Positions 25,800-34,048 of a stretch of DNA of 64,000 nucleotides are shown here, piece after piece. The position numbers and the translations under genes were made by a program. Below the pieces are notes generated by a model. It did no database searches and was not told where the DNA came from. It saw only the letters and a list, made by a program, of their open reading frames with translations. The DNA lies in contig CAVUMB010000007.1 of assembly GCA_963742405.1 (NCBI GenBank), forward strand, positions 124,001 to 188,000. Reading direction: 5' to 3'. Each line of letters opens with the position of its first letter. Position 1 is the first letter of the stretch. The DNA is from JAGVSR01 sp963742405 (GTDB lineage Bacteria; Pseudomonadota; Alphaproteobacteria; Rhizobiales; Hyphomicrobiaceae).

Positions 25800-26318
25800 A
25801 TGAGCACGATTCGGATTTTGGGATTGGACCCTGGCCTGAGACGAACAGGCTGGGGTATCATTGAGAGCGATGGCGTGCGGCTATCGTATGTGGCCTCGGG
25901 TGTTATCACATCCGACGGCAACGACGAACTCGCCTATCGTCTTGCCGAACTCTACCAAGGCATTCTCGGCGTCATCGTATCCCATAAACCCGCCGAAGCC
26001 GCTGTCGAAGAAACGTTCGTCAACGAAAACCCGCGCTCGACATTGAAGCTCGGACAGGCGCGCGGCATGGCCTTGCTGGCGCCCGCCATGCAAGGCTTGT
26101 CCGTCGCCGAATACACACCGAACCTTATCAAAAAGAGCGTCGTCGGCGCCGGTCATGCGGAGAAGCATCAAATCCAGGCCATGATCGGGTTCCTGCTGCC
26201 GCGAGCCAAGTTCGACAGCGCCGACGAGGCCGATGCCCTGGCCATCGCCATCTGTCACGCAAGTCACCGGGCGTCGCGCGCGCTCGCCGCCCGAATTGCC
26301 AAGGAGAGCGTCCGATGA
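25800..26318 (+). CDS. ruvC: Holliday junction resolvase RuvC
   Basis: A 172-residue endonuclease that cuts Holliday junctions. Catalytic acids are in ILGLDPGLRRTG (Asp near residue 9), AVEETFVNENP (Glu near residue 70) and FDSADEADALAIA (near 140-152). ATG 25800 gives the normal N-terminus. It overlaps ruvA by 4 bases (ATGA), a sign of translational coupling. Confidence 0.96.
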   Translation: MSTIRILGLDPGLRRTGWGIIESDGVRLSYVASGVITSDGNDELAYRLAELYQGILGVIVSHKPAEAAVEETFVNENPRSTLKLGQARGMALLAPAMQGLSVAEYTPNLIKKSVVGAGHAEKHQIQAMIGFLLPRAKFDSADEADALAIAICHASHRASRALAARIAKESVR

Positions 26319-26941
26319 TCGGCAAATTGAAGGGGCTCGTCGACGCCATCGGCGAAAGCCATGCGATCATCGACGTCAATGGCGTCGGCTACGAGGTGCA
26401 ATTATCGGCACGCACGTTACGAAATTTAAAGCTCGGTGAGATGGCCAGCCTGACCATCGACACGCACGTGCGCGAAGACGCCATCCGGCTCTACGGCTTC
26501 ACGAGTGAAGTCGAGCGCAGCTGGTTCCGCATGTTGCAGACGGTGCAAGGTGTGGGGTCGAAAGTGGCGCTGGGCGTTCTCGGTGTCCTCTCGACCGGGG
26601 ATCTCGCCAATGCCATCGCCTTGCAAAACTCGGCCGCCGTCGAACAGGCGCCGGGTGTCGGCAAGAAGCTGGCGCAACGCATCGTGGCCGAACTCAAAGA
26701 CAAGGCGCCGGGTCTGTCGGTGACCGGTTTGAACGCCGGCACGGCGGCTAAAGGCGCACCCTCCGACGAGGGCCGGCCGGCCGAAGGTATGGCGGCCGCC
26801 GAAGCGATTTCTGCCCTTTCCAATCTCGGGTACAATCCAGGGCAGGCATCGGCTGCGGTCGCGGCAGCCTTGAAAGAGCTTGGCACAACGGCCGAGACCG
26901 CGCAGCTCATCCGCCGCGGCCTGAGGGAGCTGGCCCGCTGA
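26315..26941 (+). CDS. ruvA: Holliday junction branch-migration protein RuvA
   Basis: A 208-residue DNA-binding subunit of the RuvAB complex. Domain I is the OB-fold (residues 1-62). Domain II carries helix-hairpin-helix motifs, including LQTVQGVGSKVALGVL and the APGVGKKLAQRIV segment. Domain III, the RuvB-contacting C-terminus, follows an Ala/Gly linker (about 140-160). It is coupled to ruvC. Unlike the usual arrangement it is separated from ruvB by three small genes. Confidence 0.96.
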   Translation: MIGKLKGLVDAIGESHAIIDVNGVGYEVQLSARTLRNLKLGEMASLTIDTHVREDAIRLYGFTSEVERSWFRMLQTVQGVGSKVALGVLGVLSTGDLANAIALQNSAAVEQAPGVGKKLAQRIVAELKDKAPGLSVTGLNAGTAAKGAPSDEGRPAEGMAAAEAISALSNLGYNPGQASAAVAAALKELGTTAETAQLIRRGLRELAR

Positions 26942-26963
26942 ACGCCGACAGAAGAGAGGCTGC

Positions 26964-27206
26964 ATGCGCATCGCGACAACCTTGCTCGCACTTTTTTGGA
27001 TTGCCGCCGTCATCTCCTACGGCTGGTCCGACCTGCCGCAGCTGCCGCTCGATGTGAGCGCAACCGATCCAGCAACGCTCGATGCGCTGAACGCAGCCCG
27101 CATCAAGCACGCCGTCACCTTCGCGGCCCTGGCAATCCTGCCCGCGGCACTCCTCGTCTGGGCCGGACGCCGGTTAACGGTCAGGGCCAAAACCTCTCGA
27201 AATTAA
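26964..27206 (+). CDS. small membrane protein between ruvA and ruvB
   Basis: An 80-residue protein with two hydrophobic segments (residues 4-21 and about 49-66) joined by a short periplasmic-type loop rich in D/A/L. It starts 22 bases after ruvA and is probably in the same operon. No known family was recognised. Confidence 0.62.
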   Translation: MRIATTLLALFWIAAVISYGWSDLPQLPLDVSATDPATLDALNAARIKHAVTFAALAILPAALLVWAGRRLTVRAKTSRN

Positions 27207-27301
27207 TCATATTTCTGAGGCGTTTCGTTTACGCTTAAGCGATGATTATGACCTGCCGGAAAGCGATTGGTCCGGCGACTTTGTGCCGTGAGGGAGAGCG
27301 T

Positions 27302-27682
27302 ATGATGATCTTGCGTCCCGTCACCCGCGCCGATGCTGCCGCGCTGGAGCCGGCCGATGCTGCGGAAGATGCCTCGGTACTGGAGCGGCGCGTTGCAGCG
27401 CGCAAATCCGCAGCAACCAATGCGCTCATCATCAGTCCGGAACTGAGTTTGCCGATGGCCTGCCTGGTGCGCGACGTCTCGACGACAGGCGCCCGGATTA
27501 CACTCGTTGCGTCGTCTGAAAATCTGCTCGGCGGCCGCGCCAAGATACCCACCCGGTTCGTTCTCGACATGCGCCTCGACCGAATGGTGGTCGAATGTGC
27601 CATTGCTTGGCGCTCCGGCGCCGCCGTCGGCGTCCGCTTCGTCTCCAAACCGCGCTCGTATGTGCGTACCGGCAAGTCGTGA
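27302..27682 (+). CDS. PilZ domain protein (predicted c-di-GMP receptor)
   Basis: A 126-residue single-domain PilZ protein. Both c-di-GMP-binding signatures are present: RRVAAR (RxxxR) and DVSTTGAR (D/N-x-S-x-x-G), followed by the beta-barrel ending AIAWRSGAAVGVRF. ATG 27302 follows GGGAGAG. It lies between ruvA and ruvB with two small membrane proteins around it. A link to motility or polysaccharide control is typical of the family but not shown here. Confidence 0.82.
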   Translation: MMILRPVTRADAAALEPADAAEDASVLERRVAARKSAATNALIISPELSLPMACLVRDVSTTGARITLVASSENLLGGRAKIPTRFVLDMRLDRMVVECAIAWRSGAAVGVRFVSKPRSYVRTGKS

Positions 27683-27747
27683 TCCAGCCTTCGCCTTAAC
27701 TTGAGCACGGTCCGCGCGCACAACGACGTTGCCAAAGCGCGAGGCAG

Positions 27748-28272
27748 GTGAACGTGGCTGAAGTCGTGCAGACGAGACGATGGACGGCCGGGACAGGCAC
27801 TCTGCGGCTTTGGGCCATTCTCAAGGCGGTCGCGCCGACAACCCTGGTTTTCCTCATCCTGGGGCCACCGATCGGGTATTTCGCCGTGATGCTGCCGATC
27901 GCATCGACGGCGATCGAGGGACCGTTCGGGATCGTCCAGGGGCTGACCGCGGCGGTCGTGTTTCTACCTGTGGGTGGGGTCGTTGCGTACATGCTGGGTT
28001 TTATACCGGCCGCTGTGACGGGGTTAGCTGTGGCTCTGGTCGACCTCGTAACCGATCTGGGATCGTACCGCACACCGGCAGCAACGGCGTTAGGCGCCAG
28101 CATCACCGTAGCCCTGCTGTACGGATCAGCCGGCGTCGACTTCGGCTCTGACAGTGGGGGTCCGGCATGGGCGTTGGCGGCCGCTATTGGCGCCATCGCG
28201 GCGGGCGCGTGTGCCATGATCAGCCCGCGCCGGGCTGCAAAGTACCGATCGCTTGACGGCCTCAGCGAATAG
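27748..28272 (+). CDS. hypothetical membrane protein
   Basis: A 174-residue protein with four or five hydrophobic segments and a short cytoplasmic N-terminus. It starts at a GTG (27748, or 27754) after GAGGCAG. It ends 15 bases before ruvB and is likely co-transcribed. No family was recognised; rhizobial genomes often carry an uncharacterised membrane gene in this place. Confidence 0.62.
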   Translation: MNVAEVVQTRRWTAGTGTLRLWAILKAVAPTTLVFLILGPPIGYFAVMLPIASTAIEGPFGIVQGLTAAVVFLPVGGVVAYMLGFIPAAVTGLAVALVDLVTDLGSYRTPAATALGASITVALLYGSAGVDFGSDSGGPAWALAAAIGAIAAGACAMISPRRAAKYRSLDGLSE

Positions 28273-28287
28273 CGCCACGAACAAAAC

Positions 28288-29328
28288 ATGACCGACCGTC
28301 TGATCACTTCGGCCAAACGCGAGGTTGATGCCTTCGAGGCTTCGATCCGCCCGCAATCGCTCGACGAGTTCATCGGGCAAGAGCAGGCGCGGGCCAATCT
28401 CAAAGTGTTTATCCAAGCCGCGAAAGCGCGCGGCGATGCGCTCGATCACGTCCTGTTTGCCGGCCCTCCCGGTCTTGGCAAGACCACGCTGGCCCAGATC
28501 ATGGCCCGGGAATTGGGCGTCGGCTTCCGTGCGACGTCGGGTCCCGTGATCTCAAAGGCCGGCGATCTCGCCGCGCTTCTGACCAATCTCGAAGATCGCG
28601 ACGTTCTCTTCATTGATGAAATTCATCGCCTGAGCCCCGCCGTCGAGGAAATCCTCTATCCAGCGATGGAGGATTTCAAGCTCGACCTGATCATCGGCGA
28701 AGGCCCGGCCGCCCGCTCCGTGCAGATCGACTTGGCGAAATTTACCCTCGTCGGCGCTACAACCCGTTCCGGCCTTCTGACGACGCCTCTGCGTGACCGC
28801 TTCGGCATCCCAGTGCGGCTCAACTTTTATACCAATGAGGAACTCGAACTGGTGGTGACGCGAGGCGCTCGCGTGCTTGGCGCCCCGCTGCGGCCCGACG
28901 GTGCGCGCGAAATTGCTCGCCGCGCGCGGGGCACGCCGCGAATTGCCGGCCGATTGCTTCGCCGGGTGCGTGACTTTGCGGCCGTCGCCGGCGTCGAAAC
29001 GATAGATGCCGGCATCGCGGATACGGCACTGCGCGCACTCGAAGTTGATAGCCAAGGCCTCGATGCGCTCGATCACCGCTATCTGATGTGCATCGCAAAG
29101 CACTACGAAGGTGGACCTGTCGGCGTTGAAACACTTGCGGCCGCCTTGTCGGAACCGCGCGATGCCCTCGAAGAAATCGTCGAGCCCTACTTGCTGCAGC
29201 AGGGCTTCATCGGCCGCACGCCCCGTGGCCGGGTCATCATGCCCAAAGCCTGGCGGCATCTGGGCATGTCAGGCCCGGCACGCAACGCCGTACCCGATCT
29301 CTTCACCGACGAGCCAGACGGCGCGTGA
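28288..29328 (+). CDS. ruvB: Holliday junction branch-migration helicase RuvB
   Basis: A 346-residue AAA+ motor. Walker A GPPGLGKTTLA is at about 58-68, Walker B is VLFIDEIHR, sensor 1 GATTRSGLL and the arginine finger region TPLRDRFGI follow. The C-terminal winged-helix domain (GVETLAAALSE to RTPRGRV) is complete. It overlaps the following metallophosphoesterase gene by 4 bases. Confidence 0.97.
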   Translation: MTDRLITSAKREVDAFEASIRPQSLDEFIGQEQARANLKVFIQAAKARGDALDHVLFAGPPGLGKTTLAQIMARELGVGFRATSGPVISKAGDLAALLTNLEDRDVLFIDEIHRLSPAVEEILYPAMEDFKLDLIIGEGPAARSVQIDLAKFTLVGATTRSGLLTTPLRDRFGIPVRLNFYTNEELELVVTRGARVLGAPLRPDGAREIARRARGTPRIAGRLLRRVRDFAAVAGVETIDAGIADTALRALEVDSQGLDALDHRYLMCIAKHYEGGPVGVETLAAALSEPRDALEEIVEPYLLQQGFIGRTPRGRVIMPKAWRHLGMSGPARNAVPDLFTDEPDGA

Positions 29329-30236
29329 TCACGCGGCGCACATTCATTCGCGGCCTGGGAGCATTGGTCGGCGGTGGTGTCAGCCTCGCTGGATATGCCT
29401 TCGGCTACGAGCCGCTCTACCGATTGTCCGTGACGCGCTACGCCATCACCCCGCCCGGCTGGCCGCCGGGCTTCACGTTGAAACTCGCGCTCGTTGCCGA
29501 TCTGCATGGCTGCCAGCCTTCGATGCCGCCGGCGCGTATCGAGGAAATCGTCGCACAGACCAATGCTCTGGGTGCCGACGCAATCCTATTGCTCGGCGAC
29601 TATGTAATAGCGGACGGTCGTTTTCGCCGGTCACTGCCACCTCAGGTCTGGGCCTCGATCTTAGGCCAACTCAAGGCCCCGCACGGCGTGCATGCGATCC
29701 TCGGCAATCATGACTACTGGGACGACCCTGACGCACAAGCGACGCGGCGTCGGCCTGTTCGCGCCCGTGTCGCGCTCGAAGCCGCCGGCGTGCCGGTCTA
29801 TGAAAATGACGTGGTGCGATTGGAGAAGAAGGGCCAAGCCTTTTGGCTTGCCGGACTTGCCGATCAGATCGCCTACGTCACCGGCACCGTAAATGGTCAA
29901 ATGCGTTTTGAAGGCCTCGACGATCTCGACGGTACGCTGGCCAAGGTATCCGACGCGGCTCCAGTGATCCTTATGGCGCATGAGCCGGACATTTTCCCAA
30001 ACGTCCCCGGCCGCGTGGCACTTACCGTTTCCGGCCACACGCACGGAGGCCAGGTCCGCTTGTTCGGTTGGTCCCCCGTTGTGCCCTCCGCCTATGGCAA
30101 TCGATATGCCTATGGCCACGTCGTCGAAGATGGCCGCAGCCTGCTGGTCTCGGGTGGACTTGGCTGTTCCATCCTGCCGGTCCGCTTCGGCGTACCGCCC
30201 GAAATCGTGCTTGTTGAATTGGGAACTTCTGCATGA
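29325..30236 (+). CDS. Tat-exported metallophosphoesterase
   Basis: A 303-residue calcineurin-like phosphoesterase of the YkuE type. The N-terminus TRRTFIRGLGAL is a twin-arginine signal. Metal ligands lie in LVADLHGC (about 57-64), LLGDYVI, AILGNHDYW (about 124-132) and VSGHTHGGQV (about 236-245). It starts with GTG and overlaps ruvB. Family members act on cell-envelope substrates such as UDP-glucosamine lipids or phospholipids; the substrate here is unknown. It overlaps ybgC by 4 bases. Confidence 0.85.
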   Translation: MITRRTFIRGLGALVGGGVSLAGYAFGYEPLYRLSVTRYAITPPGWPPGFTLKLALVADLHGCQPSMPPARIEEIVAQTNALGADAILLLGDYVIADGRFRRSLPPQVWASILGQLKAPHGVHAILGNHDYWDDPDAQATRRRPVRARVALEAAGVPVYENDVVRLEKKGQAFWLAGLADQIAYVTGTVNGQMRFEGLDDLDGTLAKVSDAAPVILMAHEPDIFPNVPGRVALTVSGHTHGGQVRLFGWSPVVPSAYGNRYAYGHVVEDGRSLLVSGGLGCSILPVRFGVPPEIVLVELGTSA

Positions 30237-30704
30237 GCCAACAACAATCCTGGCCCGATCTCGCCGGCCGCCTGGTCGACGACGACACCGGACGCTGGCA
30301 TGTGCTGCCGGTGCGCGTTTATTTTGAAGACACGGACGCGGGCGGTATCGCCTACCATGCGTCGTACATTCGCTGGTGCGAACGGGGACGCACCGACTTC
30401 CTGCGCCTGCTCGGCACTGACAGCCGCCGCCTCATCGATGAATCCGAACAGCCACGAGCCCGCGGCGTTCGTTGTCCGGCGGATGAATTGCGAATTCTTG
30501 CGTCCCTCGCGCATGGACGACATCCTAGAGGTTGAAACTCGCGTCAAAGCCCTGGGAGGAGCCAGCGTTACGCTTCTGCAAGCGGTTAAAAATGCCGGCC
30601 GAGCTGTCTTTGAAGCGGAGGTGACCGTTGTGCTCGTCGCGGTCTCAGGCAAGCCACTCCGGCTCACGAGCGCCATCCGGACCGGCTTCAATGGACCAAG
30701 CTGA
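30233..30704 (+). pseudogene. ybgC: YbgC-type acyl-CoA thioesterase, one frameshift
   Basis: The first frame (from 30233) carries the hot-dog signature VYFEDTDAGGIAYHASY and WCERGRTDFLR. The second frame (AAFVVRRMNCEFLRPSRMDD to GFNGPS, stop at 30704) completes the domain. One surplus C at 30452-30453 accounts for the break, giving a normal protein of about 156 residues. YbgC opens the tol-pal operon in many proteobacteria and acts on short acyl-CoA or acyl-ACP. It is most likely an intact gene with a consensus error. Confidence 0.82.
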
Positions 30705-30774
30705 AAGGTCTTCGGCTGGACATCGGCGCGCGTGGGCCTGAAGGTGGTGCTGGGGGGCGCAAACGGGGGTGGCC

Positions 30775-31437
30775 ATGACGACAAAGACCGACGCCGACGG
30801 TATCGACCTCGACATCAAGGACGCAATGGAGGGTTACGAGCGCTTCCGGCAGCGCTTTGATCGCGACAAAGCCTTCTATTCGCGGCTGGCACAGGCAAAA
30901 CAGAAGCCCAAGCTGCTGTGGATCGGCTGCTGTGACAGCCGCGTCGTCCCCTCCCAGATCACCTCGGCCGATCCCGGCGAGCTATTTGAGATCCGCAACA
31001 TCGCCAATTGCGTGCCGCCGTGCGGCGCCGACGAGGACTCGGTCGGCGCAGCCATCGAGTATGCACTCGGACATCTCGGCATCGACGACATCGTGGTCTG
31101 CGGTCACACCGGATGTGGGGGCATTCAAGCATTGACGGAGCCCATTCCGCCGGGAGCCGAAGCCCATCTTGGCCGCTGGGTCGACTACACCCGGCCTGCC
31201 CACGACCTCATCCGCGCCGCGGGAATCGAGCCGGAAGATAGGCTGATGGCGACCGTTGCGGCCCACATCCAGTTTCAACTTGATAATCTTATGACCTACG
31301 ACATCGTGCGCAAAGGTGTCGAGGAGGGCCGCGTCGGCATCCACGGCTGGCTGTACGAAATGGAGACGGGCGAAGTCATCGTCTATAACCGCGGGAGCGG
31401 CGAATGGCATGCGCTGCTGGAGCAGTCGGTCGAATAA
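30775..31437 (+). CDS. beta-class carbonic anhydrase
   Basis: A 220-residue zinc enzyme interconverting CO2 and bicarbonate. Ligands are Cys and Asp in GCCDSRVVP (about 48-56), and His and Cys in VCGHTGCGG (about 108-116). ATG 30775 is used; an in-frame GTG lies 6 bases upstream. It is inserted between ybgC and tolQ. In a phototroph it may support CO2 fixation or carboxylation reactions. Confidence 0.93.
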   Translation: MTTKTDADGIDLDIKDAMEGYERFRQRFDRDKAFYSRLAQAKQKPKLLWIGCCDSRVVPSQITSADPGELFEIRNIANCVPPCGADEDSVGAAIEYALGHLGIDDIVVCGHTGCGGIQALTEPIPPGAEAHLGRWVDYTRPAHDLIRAAGIEPEDRLMATVAAHIQFQLDNLMTYDIVRKGVEEGRVGIHGWLYEMETGEVIVYNRGSGEWHALLEQSVE

Positions 31438-31693
31438 CGTCGATCCGTACCAAGTCGTCCGGCAAAACTGTGAGCAACAATCGCTAATCCGGTTTCTGCG
31501 AAAGCGGACCAAGCCTCGCTTTCGTCATATTGCGCGGCAACATGCAGTCTTGGCGGTCTCGGGGGATACGGGGCAAGTGAGAGTGTGCGTAACGATCGAG
31601 GTCCCGTCACCCCATGGCGAGGACGGCCTGAATGCTGCGCCATGCGACGACGACATATGAAGCCCTCAACGGATCTCGAACGGCGGAAGACCC

Positions 31694-32407
31694 ATGAACC
31701 CAGCGGACGTCGCCCAGGCGACCCTCCCGGCCGCAACGCCGGGCGTATCGTTCTACGAACTTTTTATCCATGCCTCGCTCACCGTCCAGTTGGTGATGAC
31801 AGGTCTATTCATCGCCTCCATCTGGTCGTGGGCGATCATCGTTGAAAAACTTTTTGCCTTCCGCCGCGCGCGGCTCGAAGCGGATCGCTTCGAGCAGACG
31901 TTCTGGTCCGGCCAGTCGTTGGATGAATTGTACAATCAGCTGTCGCGCACCCCCAACATCTCGATGGCGGCCCTGTTTGTTGCCGCAATGCGCGAGTGGA
32001 AGCGTTCGGTCGAGGGCAACATTCGTGCCTTGGGCGGCATTCAAATGCGCGTCGAGAAAGTCATGGACGTCACGATCAGCCGCGAAATGGAACGTCTCGA
32101 CCGGCGGTTGTTGTTCTTGGCCACCGTTGGATCGACGGCGCCCTTCGTTGGCTTGTTTGGCACCGTCTGGGGCATCATGGTGAGCTTCCAGGCCATCGCG
32201 ATTTCAAAAAACACCAACCTGGCCGTCGTCGCCCCCGGCATCGCCGAAGCGCTCTTTGCCACCGCACTCGGACTGGTCGCCGCCATTCCCGCGGTTGTTT
32301 TCTACAATAAGTTTTCTGCTGACAGCGCCGCCATCAGCCAGCGTCTCGAAGCTTTTGCGGACGAGTTTTCCGCGATCGTCTCGCGTCAGATCGACGTCAG
32401 GAGCTAG
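31694..32407 (+). CDS. tolQ: Tol-Pal inner membrane protein TolQ
   Basis: A 237-residue MotA/TolQ/ExbB-family proton-channel subunit with three membrane spans: one near residues 20-45 and two in the C-terminal half (LFLATVGSTAPFVGLFGTVW and the span after AVVAPGIAEAL). With TolR it powers TolA to keep the outer membrane tethered during constriction. It is followed by tolR after 6 bases. Confidence 0.95.
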   Translation: MNPADVAQATLPAATPGVSFYELFIHASLTVQLVMTGLFIASIWSWAIIVEKLFAFRRARLEADRFEQTFWSGQSLDELYNQLSRTPNISMAALFVAAMREWKRSVEGNIRALGGIQMRVEKVMDVTISREMERLDRRLLFLATVGSTAPFVGLFGTVWGIMVSFQAIAISKNTNLAVVAPGIAEALFATALGLVAAIPAVVFYNKFSADSAAISQRLEAFADEFSAIVSRQIDVRS

Positions 32408-32413
32408 GCCGCC

Positions 32414-32866
32414 ATGGGCGCCAGTATCAAAATGAATGCCGGTGGGGGTGGTGGACGCCGCCGCCGCCGCAGCCGTAAGGCGCCCATGAGCGAAATCAAC
32501 ATCACGCCGATGGTCGATGTGATGCTGGTTCTGCTGATCATCTTCATGGTCGCGGCTCCAATGCTGACCGTCGGTGTTCCCATCGAGTTGCCGCAGTCGC
32601 AAGGCAAACAGCTTGAAAGCTCCAAAGAGCCACTGACGATCTCCGTTTCCAGCACTGGCGAAACCTTCATTGGCGAAACCAAGGTGCCGCTGGCCGAAAT
32701 TGCCGAAAAGCTGAAAGCGATCGCAAAAAACGGCGTTGATGAGCAGATCTACGTGCGCGGCGACAAGGGGATCGACTACGGCACCGTCATGAAAGTGATG
32801 GGCCGCATAAGCGCGGGCGGTTTCAAGAAAGTCTCGCTCGTGACCGAAGTCGAGGACGGAGGATAG
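32414..32866 (+). CDS. tolR: Tol-Pal protein TolR
   Basis: A 150-residue ExbD/TolR protein: Gly/Arg-rich cytoplasmic N-terminus, one membrane span (about 38-55) with the essential aspartate in TPMVDVMLVLLI, and a periplasmic domain that binds peptidoglycan. The spacing to tolQ and tolA (7 bases) shows a tight operon. Confidence 0.95.
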   Translation: MGASIKMNAGGGGGRRRRRSRKAPMSEINITPMVDVMLVLLIIFMVAAPMLTVGVPIELPQSQGKQLESSKEPLTISVSSTGETFIGETKVPLAEIAEKLKAIAKNGVDEQIYVRGDKGIDYGTVMKVMGRISAGGFKKVSLVTEVEDGG

Positions 32867-32873
32867 ACCCGCG

Positions 32874-33935
32874 GTGCGCGCCGGGCTCTCCATATCGATC
32901 CTGATGCATGCTGCCTTGCTGGCTTGGTCGATCTTCGCCATCCAGCAGACGCCTGAATTGCGCCGAGAAGAACCCGAACCGATCGCGGTGGCGATGATCA
33001 CGCCGTCCGAATTCCTGCGGCTGAAGCAGGGCAGTGAAACATCCAAAGAGCTGGAAGCCAAAGCGAGCGAAAAGCCCGTCGATGTTCAGTCCAAGCAGGA
33101 GGCCGACAAGCCGAAGCCTGTCCTCGCACCGACACCGCCGGCAGAACCTGAACCCGCAAAACCCGAGCCTGCTCCCGAGCCGCCCAAGCCCGCTGAGGCG
33201 ACGCCACCTCCCGAACCGCCAAAACCCGAACCGGCCAAGCCTGACGCAATTGCCGAGAAGCTCGCTGAGGCGCCACCGCCCCCGCCGGGGCCCACTCCGG
33301 ACGAGCTGAAAAAGCAGGAAGAAGACAAGAAAGCGGCCGAAGACGCGCAGAAGAAGGCTGACGAAGAAAAGAAAAAGGTCGACGAGAAGAAGAAGGCCGA
33401 GCAGAAGAAAAAAGCCGACGACGCGAAAAAGAAAGCCGCCGAAGCAAAGCGCAAGAAGGACGAAGAAGAGAAGAAAAAGCAGGCAACGGTGTCCGACCGC
33501 CTCGCCGCGCTTCTCGATAAGGATCCGACGAAAAAAGGGGCTCCGGCGAGTGCCTCCGAGCCCACCAAGCCGACGGACTATCGTGGGCCCACGGCCGGCA
33601 CCGCGACCGGCAACGACACCGTTCTTTCAGTGCGGGAACAAGATTTGCTGCGCGGAATGTTGCGCACCCAGATCGCTCGTTGCTGGCGACTGCCGGGTGC
33701 CGGCGGCGGTACTGAAACGCCGATCGTGACGTTGCGCTGGAAAATGCGGCCGGACGGAACGCTGGAGGCCGATCCCAAGATCGAGAAACCAGCGTCCGGC
33801 CCCCTTGCGGCCCTTGCCACAGAATCGGCATTGCGAGCCGTGAAGGGCTGCCAGCCGTATGACCTCCCGCCCAACCTCTATGAAAGCGGTTGGAAAGAGA
33901 TCATCTGGGAGTTCGACCCGAGCAGTATGCTCTAA
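32874..33935 (+). CDS. tolA: Tol-Pal protein TolA
   Basis: A 353-residue protein starting at GTG. One N-terminal membrane span (residues 4-22) is followed by a long Pro/Glu/Lys-rich stretch (60-145), a Lys/Ala/Glu coiled coil (about 146-205, repeats such as KKADDAKKKAAEA) and a C-terminal TolA domain (about 245-353). The composition is that of TolA, which links the TolQR motor to TolB and Pal. Confidence 0.92.
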   Translation: MRAGLSISILMHAALLAWSIFAIQQTPELRREEPEPIAVAMITPSEFLRLKQGSETSKELEAKASEKPVDVQSKQEADKPKPVLAPTPPAEPEPAKPEPAPEPPKPAEATPPPEPPKPEPAKPDAIAEKLAEAPPPPPGPTPDELKKQEEDKKAAEDAQKKADEEKKKVDEKKKAEQKKKADDAKKKAAEAKRKKDEEEKKKQATVSDRLAALLDKDPTKKGAPASASEPTKPTDYRGPTAGTATGNDTVLSVREQDLLRGMLRTQIARCWRLPGAGGGTETPIVTLRWKMRPDGTLEADPKIEKPASGPLAALATESALRAVKGCQPYDLPPNLYESGWKEIIWEFDPSSML

Positions 33936-34048
33936 CACCGGACGCGCCGCGTTTGCCGCGCTTTGACCCTATTCGCGGGCCACATGCAGTTGTAACGCTT
34001 CGCACATAACGACGGCCCTGCCACCCATTTCATGCCGCTGCCCATCAG

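Noticed and set aside
33060..33560. Long Ser- or Arg-rich ORFs opposite tolA
   Set aside because: They are the antisense image of the tolA Lys/Ala/Pro repeats and have no independent support.
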